A stretch of DNA of 64,000 nt from Xiheimicrobium sp033763395 (lineage in GTDB: Bacteria; Myxococcota; Myxococcia; Myxococcales; Myxococcaceae): positions 68,939 to 132,938 of the forward strand of contig JANRKQ010000049.1 of assembly GCA_033763395.1 (NCBI GenBank), in the 5' to 3' direction. Both the position numbers and the translations under genes were made by a program. The notes beneath the pieces are model-generated. The model was given only the letters and a program-made list of their open reading frames with translations, did not search any database and was not told the origin of the DNA. Below are positions 34,585 through 42,376 of this stretch, one piece after another. The stretch's first letter is position 1, and the number at the start of each line of letters is the position of its first letter.

Positions 34585-35525
34585 ACGCAGTCGAGACGAG
34601 GGGCCTCGGCAAGGTGTACCAGCTCGACGTCCTGAAGGGGCGCAGGCGGGTCGTCGCGCTCGACGGGTTGGACCTGACGATTCCGGCCGGCCACGTGCTG
34701 GGGGTGCTCGGGCCCAACGGCGCTGGCAAGTCGACGACCATCAAGCTGCTGCTCAACCTCATTCGCCCCACGAGCGGCTCAGCGCTCATCTTCGGGAGGC
34801 CCCCGAGCGAGGCGGAGGCGCGGCGAGACGTGGGCTACCTGCCGGAGAACCCGGCTCCGTACGAGTACCTGAGCGGCGCGGAGTTCGTCACGCTGGCGGC
34901 CCAGCTGTCGGGGCTCAAGGGCGCCGAGTGCCGCCGCCGCGTCGACGAGGTGCTGGGGCAGGTGCAGATGACGAGCTTCGCGGGCGTGCAGATTCGCCGC
35001 TACTCGAAGGGCATGACCCAGCGCATCGCGCTCGCCCAGGCGCTGGTCGCGCGCCCGCGGCTGCTCATCCTCGACGAGCCGACCTCGGGGCTCGACGTGC
35101 TGGGGCGGCAGCTCATTCGGGAAATCGTGCTCTCGGAGAAGCAGCGCGGCACCAGCATTCTGCTCTGCAGCCACATCATCCCCGACGTCGAAGCGCTGAG
35201 CGAAGACGTGGCGATCCTCGTGGGCGGCAAGCTGGTGCGCGCAGGCCCGGTGAGCGAGCTGTTGTCACAGCAGGACGCCGAGGCCGAGCTCGTGTTCGAC
35301 GGGCTCTCGGCGGAGACGCTCGAGGGGTTGTCGGCCCGGGTGCTGCAAACGGGGCGGCGGGTGGTGCTGCGGTGCCCTGCGGCTTCGGCCCAGGACGTCA
35401 TCCTGCGCTGCCTCGGCCAGAAGGCGACGCTCATCTCGATGCAGCCGATTCGGCTCACCCTCGAGGACACGTTCCTCGAGGCGCTCAAGGCCCAGGGCCA
35501 GAAGGTCGGGAGTGTGATCGAGTGA
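34578..35525 (+). CDS. pilH: ABC transporter ATP-binding protein PilH
   Basis: The ATPase of an ABC-2-type system associated with pilus biogenesis. It is 315 residues. Walker A is GPNGAGKSTTIKLLL, the Q loop region YLPENPAPYEYL, the signature RYSKGMTQRIALAQAL, and Walker B LLILDEPTSGLDVLG. The C-terminal domain is typical of ABC-2 exporters. Two adjacent GTG codons (34578 and 34581) are both possible starts; GGAGGGG 8 nt upstream favours the first. It is coupled to pilI by a GTGA overlap. The substrate is unknown. Confidence 0.93.
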   Translation: MVNAVETRGLGKVYQLDVLKGRRRVVALDGLDLTIPAGHVLGVLGPNGAGKSTTIKLLLNLIRPTSGSALIFGRPPSEAEARRDVGYLPENPAPYEYLSGAEFVTLAAQLSGLKGAECRRRVDEVLGQVQMTSFAGVQIRRYSKGMTQRIALAQALVARPRLLILDEPTSGLDVLGRQLIREIVLSEKQRGTSILLCSHIIPDVEALSEDVAILVGGKLVRAGPVSELLSQQDAEAELVFDGLSAETLEGLSARVLQTGRRVVLRCPAASAQDVILRCLGQKATLISMQPIRLTLEDTFLEALKAQGQKVGSVIE

Positions 35526-36307
35526 ACGGCATCGTCCCCATCGCCCTCAACGGCTTCCGCGAAGCGCGGCGCAACCGGGTGACCCTGGTGATCTTCGTCT
35601 TCGCGCTCGTGATGGTGCTCACCGTTACGGTGTCGGTCGAGTTCACCGTGGCGACGTTCGACCGCGTCATGACCGACGTGGGCCTCGGCGTCATCGGCCT
35701 CATCATGCCGGCGCTGGCGTTGTTCCTGAGCACCGGCCTCATTCCCCGTGAGATCGAGCGCCGCACCATCTTCATGCTGGTCGCCCGGCCGGTGAGCCGG
35801 TCGGCCTTCGTGTTGGGCCGCTACGTGGGAAACCTGATGACGGTGGGCTTCTTGCTGTTGGTGATGGCGCTCTTGTTCATCGCGCAGCTCGAGTTCTCCC
35901 ACCTGACGAGCGCGTTCGGCGGAGGGCTGCACGTCGCCCACGTGGTGGCCCTGTATGGGCAGCTGCTCGAGGTGATCCTCCTGACCGCGGTGGCGTTCGC
36001 GTTCGCCACCGTCAGCTCGCAGTACGTCTCGAGCCTGGTAGCGACCTGCCTCTACTTCATCGGCCACATGGCCGAGGACCTGTTCCAGCTCGCTGAGCGC
36101 TCGAAGGCGCTGCCGCTGAAGGTGCTGGGCAAGGGCCTGTACTACGTGCTGCCCAACTTCGACCGCCTCGACTTCAAGGACCGGGCGACCTACTTCGATC
36201 CGACGTCGGCCTCGGAGCTGCTCGGAGCGACCGCCTACACCGCGGCCTACGCGGCCCTGATGTTGGTGGTGGCGACGGCGATCTTCGAGCGGCGCGACTT
36301 CAAGTGA
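35522..36307 (+). CDS. pilI: ABC-2-type permease PilI
   Basis: The membrane partner of PilH, 261 residues with about six hydrophobic helices (first at 20-42, VTLVIFVFALVMVLTVTVS, and the last at 238-256). The signature cytoplasmic segment LIPREIERRTIFMLVARPVSR matches ABC-2 permeases. It starts GTG 35522, overlapping the pilH stop by 4 bp. In M. xanthus the prepilin peptidase gene pilD follows pilI; here the next gene is a histidine kinase after 47 bp. Confidence 0.92.
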   Translation: MNGIVPIALNGFREARRNRVTLVIFVFALVMVLTVTVSVEFTVATFDRVMTDVGLGVIGLIMPALALFLSTGLIPREIERRTIFMLVARPVSRSAFVLGRYVGNLMTVGFLLLVMALLFIAQLEFSHLTSAFGGGLHVAHVVALYGQLLEVILLTAVAFAFATVSSQYVSSLVATCLYFIGHMAEDLFQLAERSKALPLKVLGKGLYYVLPNFDRLDFKDRATYFDPTSASELLGATAYTAAYAALMLVVATAIFERRDFK

Positions 36308-36354
36308 GCTGACTTCTTCTTCATCGCGCCCAATCGCGCCACAATCACCCCGGC

Positions 36355-37458
36355 ATGCGCGGGCGGCTCCTGGCGATGGCGGCGGTGATCGCGCTCGTGG
36401 CGGTGGGCGGCACCTGGCTGAGCCTCTTTCGGCTCATCGTTCCCGAGCCGAGCGGCCCCATGACCGCGGAGGAGCTCACCCAGGCCAGCCGGCTCGAGGC
36501 GCTCCTCGTGCTGATCGGGCTGCTCGACCTCGCGCTGGGGGCGATCGTCACGATCGTCGTGCTGGGGGTCGGCGTCGCGGCGCCGCTGCGGCGCGCGGGC
36601 GAGCGGGCCTCGGTGAGCCTCGCCGCCAAGGGCCTGCGGCTCACGCCGGGAGGCCCACCAGGCGCGGAGCTCGCCGACGCCATCGATGCGCTCGCGGCGC
36701 GCCTCGACGCAGAGCGCGTCACCAGCGAGCGACGCCTCGGAGAGCTGTCGAAGTCGGTGCACGACACGGCGAGGCTCCAGGCCGAGCTCGTCGCCGCCGA
36801 TCGCCTCGCGACGGTGGGCAAGCTCGCCGCCGGCGTGGCGCACGAGGTGGGCAACCCGCTGTCCGGCATCCTCGGGTACCTCTCGATCCTCCGCATGCGG
36901 CTGAAGACAGGTGACTCGGGTGAGCTGCTCGACCGCATCGAGGCCGAGGTGAAGCGCATCGACGAGATCGTGAGGGGCCTGCTCGAGATGGGGCGCCCCT
37001 CGCGAGGCAAGGCCCAGCCGCTGCTCATCGGGCCGCTGATCGACGCGTGCGTGCGCATGGTGTCGTCGGCGCGCGACGCGCAGGGCGTTCAGATCGAGGT
37101 GCGCTGCCCGCCCGAGGTGTACTTGCGCGCGGAGCCCGGGCCGCTGTCCCAGGTGCTGGTGAACCTGCTGCTGAACGCCGCACAGGCGATGGGCGGCAAG
37201 GGCCGGGTGCGGGTCGTCGTCGAGGCGACCGAGCCTCAGGGGACCATCACGGTCGAGGACGAGGGCCCGGGCATTCCGCCCGAGGTGCTGGCGCGGCTCT
37301 TCACGCCCTTCTTCACGACCAAACCCCCGGGCGCCGGAACGGGCCTCGGGCTCGCCGTGTCGCGACACCTCCTGGCGCAGTTCGAAGGCCGGCTCGAGGC
37401 CTCGAATCGAGCGCCCGGCCCCGGAGCGCGCTTCGTCATCACGTTGCCAAGGCCGTGA
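36355..37458 (+). CDS. Membrane sensor histidine kinase (PilS2 position)
   Basis: A 367-residue kinase. There are two N-terminal helices (6-30 and 47-75) around a short periplasmic loop, then a HAMP-like linker. The DHp domain has the phosphoacceptor in AAGVAHEVGNPLSGILGYL, and the catalytic domain has the N box QVLVNLLLNAAQAMGG, VEDEGPGIPPEVLARLF and the G box GTGLGLAVSRH. It sits immediately before an NtrC-type regulator, 42 bp apart, and so is most likely its partner. In M. xanthus a second PilS/PilR-like pair occupies this position. The signal sensed is unknown. Confidence 0.9.
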   Translation: MRGRLLAMAAVIALVAVGGTWLSLFRLIVPEPSGPMTAEELTQASRLEALLVLIGLLDLALGAIVTIVVLGVGVAAPLRRAGERASVSLAAKGLRLTPGGPPGAELADAIDALAARLDAERVTSERRLGELSKSVHDTARLQAELVAADRLATVGKLAAGVAHEVGNPLSGILGYLSILRMRLKTGDSGELLDRIEAEVKRIDEIVRGLLEMGRPSRGKAQPLLIGPLIDACVRMVSSARDAQGVQIEVRCPPEVYLRAEPGPLSQVLVNLLLNAAQAMGGKGRVRVVVEATEPQGTITVEDEGPGIPPEVLARLFTPFFTTKPPGAGTGLGLAVSRHLLAQFEGRLEASNRAPGPGARFVITLPRP

Positions 37459-37500
37459 GGCGAACTCGAAACCGAGCGGCGCCTCGCCTATGTCGATGGC

Positions 37501-38919
<1,419 letters not shown>

Positions 38920-39001
38920 CCCCTTCTGCGGGCCTGGCGGTGATCCACCAGCGGTGGTGGTGGGTCGCCGACCACACACATCGGCAAGTATACCTACATG
39001 T

Positions 39002-39028
39002 CTTTGACATATAATTATGTGGTCAAAG
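39002..39028 (+). promoter_or_regulatory. AT-rich dyad and promoter-like elements before the Cro/C1-type regulator
   Basis: CTTTGAC (39002-39008) and GTCAAAG (39022-39028) form an inverted repeat with a 13-bp AT-rich centre containing a perfect TATAAT (39010-39015). Two perfect TTGACA hexamers are nearby (39004-39009, 39043-39048) but neither has a good -10 at 17 bp. This is a conspicuous AT-rich stretch in a GC-rich region and is a candidate operator for autoregulation by the downstream gene. Confidence 0.5.
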
Positions 39029-39080
39029 AAAGATCACTTCAGTTGACAGGCGACGTTCAGCCCGCCAGACTTCTCCTTCG

Positions 39081-39305
39081 ATGAGCGCGAACGACGACGA
39101 GGGCGCGGGGCGGCGGAACAACGTCCAGGTGCTGCGCGAGGAGCGCCTGCTCTCGAAGGCCGAGCTGGCGCGCCGTGCGGGCGTCTCGGTGCTGACGATC
39201 GACCGGGTCGAGAAGGGCGCGCCCTGCCGGCTCGACACGAAGCGCAAGATCATTCTCGCGCTGGGCCTGAAGGTCACCGACAAGGATCAGGTGTTCGAGG
39301 AATGA
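39081..39305 (+). CDS. Small Cro/C1 (XRE)-type DNA-binding regulator
   Basis: A 74-residue protein consisting of little more than a helix-turn-helix: VQVLREERLLSKAELARRAG followed by VSVLTIDRVEKG, as in Cro/C1 family repressors. There is no ligand or dimerisation domain beyond it. The ribosome site is weak. It lies between the PilR2-type regulator and pilM, 94 bp from pilM, and is a good candidate for controlling pilMNOPQ or itself. It could be a resident pil-locus regulator rather than a phage remnant, since no other phage genes are near. Confidence 0.8.
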   Translation: MSANDDEGAGRRNNVQVLREERLLSKAELARRAGVSVLTIDRVEKGAPCRLDTKRKIILALGLKVTDKDQVFEE

Positions 39306-39317
39306 TCCGCCGCTTTT

Positions 39318-39346
39318 TTGGACGGGCCCCAAACGGGCCCTAGGCT
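39318..39346 (+). promoter_or_regulatory. Candidate promoter/operator of pilM with GGGCCC repeats in the spacer
   Basis: TTGGAC (39318-39323) and TAGGCT (39341-39346) are 17 bp apart. The spacer is exactly GGGCCC, five bases, GGGCCC (39324-39340), two self-complementary hexamers 11 bp apart, about one helical turn. This is a plausible repressor site overlapping a promoter for pilMNOPQ; the predicted start is near 39353, about 47 nt before pilM. There is no downstream T-run, so it is not a terminator on the plus strand. Confidence 0.4.
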
Positions 39347-39399
39347 TCCGAAGAACACGCCGCACACGACGAAGACGCAGACGAAGGAGCCGCGACGCG

Positions 39400-40482
39400 A
39401 TGGCGAAAGGCAAACTGGCACTCGGGCTCGACATCGGTTCGTCCGGCGTCAAGCTCATCTCGCTCAAGGAGAACCGCCGCCGCGGCGAGATCGTCTACGC
39501 GCTGCAGAGCTTCGGCATGAAGCCCCTGCCGCCCGAGGCGATCGTCGACGGCGCGCTCATGAACTCGACCGCCATCGTGCAGGCGATCCAGGAGCTCGTC
39601 GGCGAGCTCAAGCTGCGCCACAAAGAAGTGGCGATCGGCGTCAGCGGCCACTCGGTGATCATCAAGAAGATCTCGATGCCGCGCATGTCGCAGGACGAGC
39701 TCGAAGAGGCGATTCAGTGGGAAGCCGAACAGCACATTCCCTTCGACATCAAGGACGTCAACATCGACACGCAGATCCTCAAGGCTGACGCCAATGATCA
39801 GACCGGCCAGATGGACGTGCTGCTGGTGGCCGCCAAGAAGGATATGATCAACGACTACACGCAGGTGGTGACCGAGGCGGGGCTCACCCCGATGGTGGTC
39901 GACGTCGACGCCTTCGCGGTGCAGAACTCGTTCGCCGCGAACTACGAGGTGCCGCAGGGCGAGACGGTCGTGCTCATCAACGCCGGCGCGGCGGTGGTGA
40001 ACATCAACATCCTCTCGCAGGGGGTGACGGTCTTCACCCGCGACGTCACCATCGGCGGCAACCAGTTCACCGAAGAGATCCAGAAGCAGCTGTCGGTCTC
40101 GTACGAAGAGGCCGAGGCGCTCAAGGTCGGTGGTGGGCGCGGCGACGCCGACGCGGTCGTGCCCCAGGAGGTCGAGAAGGTGATGGGGCAGGTGGCCGAG
40201 CAGGTGGCCGGTGAGATTCAGCGCTCCCTCGACTTCTACGCGGGCACCGCCGCCGACGCGACGTTCTCGAAGGTGTACCTGTCGGGCGGCACGGCGAAGG
40301 TGCCCGCGCTCTTCAAGACCATCGAGTCGCGCGTCGGGGTGCCAGTCGAGATCCTCCAGCCGTTCAAGCGCATCGAGATCGACAACCGCAAGTTCGACCC
40401 CGCGTTCATCATGGACGTCGCACCGCAGGCCGCAGTGGCCGTGGGCCTCGCCCTGCGCAAGCCGGGCGACAAGCTGGGCTGA
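39400..40482 (+). CDS. pilM: Type IV pilus actin-like protein
   Basis: PilM is a cytoplasmic FtsA/actin-like ATP-binding protein that links the PilN tail to the motors. It is 360 residues. It begins GLDIGSSGVKLISLKE, the phosphate-1 loop. The SVIIKKISMPRMSQDELEEA and INAGAAVVNINIL segments and the YLSGGTAKVPALFKTI loop are characteristic. AAGGAG precedes ATG 39400. It heads the pilM-N-O-P-Q operon, with 18 bp to pilN. Confidence 0.97.
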   Translation: MAKGKLALGLDIGSSGVKLISLKENRRRGEIVYALQSFGMKPLPPEAIVDGALMNSTAIVQAIQELVGELKLRHKEVAIGVSGHSVIIKKISMPRMSQDELEEAIQWEAEQHIPFDIKDVNIDTQILKADANDQTGQMDVLLVAAKKDMINDYTQVVTEAGLTPMVVDVDAFAVQNSFAANYEVPQGETVVLINAGAAVVNINILSQGVTVFTRDVTIGGNQFTEEIQKQLSVSYEEAEALKVGGGRGDADAVVPQEVEKVMGQVAEQVAGEIQRSLDFYAGTAADATFSKVYLSGGTAKVPALFKTIESRVGVPVEILQPFKRIEIDNRKFDPAFIMDVAPQAAVAVGLALRKPGDKLG

Positions 40483-40500
40483 GAAAGGAGGCTGACGACC

Positions 40501-41178
40501 ATGTCGACGATGATCCGAATCAACCTCCTGCCGGTGCGGCAGGTGCGCAAGCGGGAGATGGGGCGCCAGTTCCTGGTGCTCGTGGCTGGCGCGCTCGTGC
40601 TGGCGCTCGCTGGGAACTACTACTGGCTGTCGACCCGTGAAGCCGAGCGCGACCGGCGGGCCGAGGGCGTGGCCGAGCGGCAGCGGCAGATCGACGCCCT
40701 CGACAAGCAGATCGGCGAGGTCAACGAGCTGAAGAAGCGGAAGAAAGAGGTCGAAGACAAGCTGGGCGTGCTCGAGAAGCTGCGCAAGCAGCGCTCGGGC
40801 CCGGTGCGCCTGCTCGACGCCATCGCCTCGGTGATCCCCAAGAAGGTGTTCATCAGCGACTTCGACGAGAAGTCCGGGGCGGTGAAGGTCATCGGGGTGG
40901 GGGAGAGCCTGGAGGACGTCGCCGAGTTCATGCGCGGGCTCCAGAACGTGCGGTGGACACCCAAGGGCATGGGCCGCGTCGTCGAGCAGAAGCGCGACGC
41001 CAAGCAGGCGCGCATCGAGCTGCTCACGGGCGAGCAGGCCATCGAAGACTTCGACGTGCGCGAGCTGTCGCCGTTCTTCACGAACATCGAGTTGAAGTCG
41101 AGCGAAGCCGGAAACGACAAGACCGGGAAGGCGACGGTCAAGTTCGAGCTGAACATGTCAGCCAACTACGCGACGTGA
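40501..41178 (+). CDS. pilN: Type IV pilus inner-membrane alignment protein PilN
   Basis: A 225-residue bitopic inner-membrane protein whose short cytoplasmic tail (MIRINLLPVRQVRK) docks into PilM. The INLLP motif is the family hallmark. One transmembrane helix lies at 22-40 (LVLVAGALVLALAGNYYW), followed by a coiled coil (45-100) and a ferredoxin-like periplasmic domain. A strong GGAGG lies 8 nt before ATG 40501. Confidence 0.96.
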   Translation: MSTMIRINLLPVRQVRKREMGRQFLVLVAGALVLALAGNYYWLSTREAERDRRAEGVAERQRQIDALDKQIGEVNELKKRKKEVEDKLGVLEKLRKQRSGPVRLLDAIASVIPKKVFISDFDEKSGAVKVIGVGESLEDVAEFMRGLQNVRWTPKGMGRVVEQKRDAKQARIELLTGEQAIEDFDVRELSPFFTNIELKSSEAGNDKTGKATVKFELNMSANYAT

Positions 41179-41181
41179 GCC

Positions 41182-41784
41182 ATGGAACAGATCCTCGAAC
41201 GCGTCAACAAGCTCCCCATCGCCGCCAAGGCCGGCATCATCGTCGGCCTGCTGATCTTGATCACGGCGGGTACCTGGTTCGGATTCGTGGAAGCGCTCGA
41301 GTCCGAGATCGAGTCGCTGGTCTCGCAGCAGGCCTCGCTCGATCAGACCTACGCCGAGAAGAAGGAAGTTGCTGACAACCTCATCGAGCGCCGCCGAGAG
41401 ATGGACCAGCTCGAGCAACGGCTCCAGGAAGCACTCACCGAGCTCCCCGAGAAGAAGGAGCTCGACGAGCTGCTCGCCCAGCTCAACGACGTGGGCAAGA
41501 AGTCCGGCCTCGAGATCACCAAGGTGACGCCGCAGGCCGAGGCCAGTGAGAACTTCTACATGCGCATTCCCATCACGATGTCGGTGCGCGGCAACTACCA
41601 CGAGCTCGCGCTCTTCCTGCAGGAGGTCTCGCAGATGAAGCGCATCGTGAACGTCAACAACATCAAGCTGGGAACCCCATCGATGAAGAACGACAAGGTG
41701 GTGCTCACCTCGGAGTTCCTCGCGACCACCTTCCGGTTCGCCACGCCGGCCGCCAAGAAGCCAGGTGCGGGAGGTGCCAAGTGA
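41182..41784 (+). CDS. pilO: Type IV pilus inner-membrane alignment protein PilO
   Basis: A 200-residue partner of PilN. One N-terminal helix (16-36, KAGIIVGLLILITAGTWFG), a coiled coil (40-95) and a C-terminal ferredoxin-like domain (PITMSVRGNYHELALFLQEV). PilN-PilO form the inner-membrane ring. It starts 3 bp after pilN and overlaps pilP by 4 bp. Confidence 0.96.
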   Translation: MEQILERVNKLPIAAKAGIIVGLLILITAGTWFGFVEALESEIESLVSQQASLDQTYAEKKEVADNLIERRREMDQLEQRLQEALTELPEKKELDELLAQLNDVGKKSGLEITKVTPQAEASENFYMRIPITMSVRGNYHELALFLQEVSQMKRIVNVNNIKLGTPSMKNDKVVLTSEFLATTFRFATPAAKKPGAGGAK

Positions 41785-42344
41785 GAGCGGCGCTCGGTAC
41801 GGTCTGCATCGTCGCCTTCGGGTTGGTGGCCTGCGGCGAGTCACCTGCCCCCACGGCCCCCGCCGTCACTCCGCCAGCCGCGAGACCCAGGCCGGCCGTG
41901 GCGGACGCAGGGGTCGCTGCGCCCAGCGAGACCTACCAGTACTCGTACTCGGCGATGGGCAAGCGCGACCCATTCCGCTCCCTCGGCAACCAGGTCGAGC
42001 GGGGCAGCGGCGGTGACATCGGGTCGGGCCAGGCGCCGTGTGACGAGGTGCTCTGCCAGTTCGACCTCGACGACCTCAAGCTGGTGGCGGTGGTGAGCGG
42101 TGACGCCAACCCGGTGGCGATGGTCGAAGACCGCGCGGGGGTCGGTCACGTCGTGCGACGCAACACGAAGATGGGCCGTCAGGCCGGAAAAGTGACAGCC
42201 ATCCTCCGGGACTGCATCGTGGTGACATCTTTCGTCCCCGGCCCGGACGGCCGCCAGCAAGCCAACCGCGAGAGCCTGTGCGTGAGCACCGAAGGGGCAC
42301 TGACCCCACAGCTCGACCTCATGAACGGAAAGCCCCGAGAGTGA
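41781..42344 (+). CDS. pilP: Type IV pilus lipoprotein PilP
   Basis: A 187-residue inner-membrane lipoprotein connecting PilNO to the secretin. The signal peptide ends at the lipobox GLVACGES (lipidated Cys18). A Pro/Ala-rich linker is followed by the conserved YSAMGKRDPFRSL stretch and a small beta domain (DLDDLKLVAVVSG, GHVVRRNTKMG). The start is GTG, coupled by a GTGA overlap with pilO. Three extra cysteines (CDEVLC and DC) could form disulfides. Confidence 0.95.
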   Translation: MRAALGTVCIVAFGLVACGESPAPTAPAVTPPAARPRPAVADAGVAAPSETYQYSYSAMGKRDPFRSLGNQVERGSGGDIGSGQAPCDEVLCQFDLDDLKLVAVVSGDANPVAMVEDRAGVGHVVRRNTKMGRQAGKVTAILRDCIVVTSFVPGPDGRQQANRESLCVSTEGALTPQLDLMNGKPRE

Positions 42345-42376
42345 ACATGTCACGTCAGAACAAGGAGAGCCGGTCG

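Noticed and set aside
39002..39305. Cro/C1-type gene and AT-rich region as a prophage or mobile element remnant
   Set aside because: No integrase, transposase, terminal repeats or other phage genes are near, and the surrounding pil order is intact.
39324..39340. GGGCCC repeats as an intrinsic terminator after the Cro/C1-type gene
   Set aside because: The T-run precedes instead of following the stem on the plus strand.
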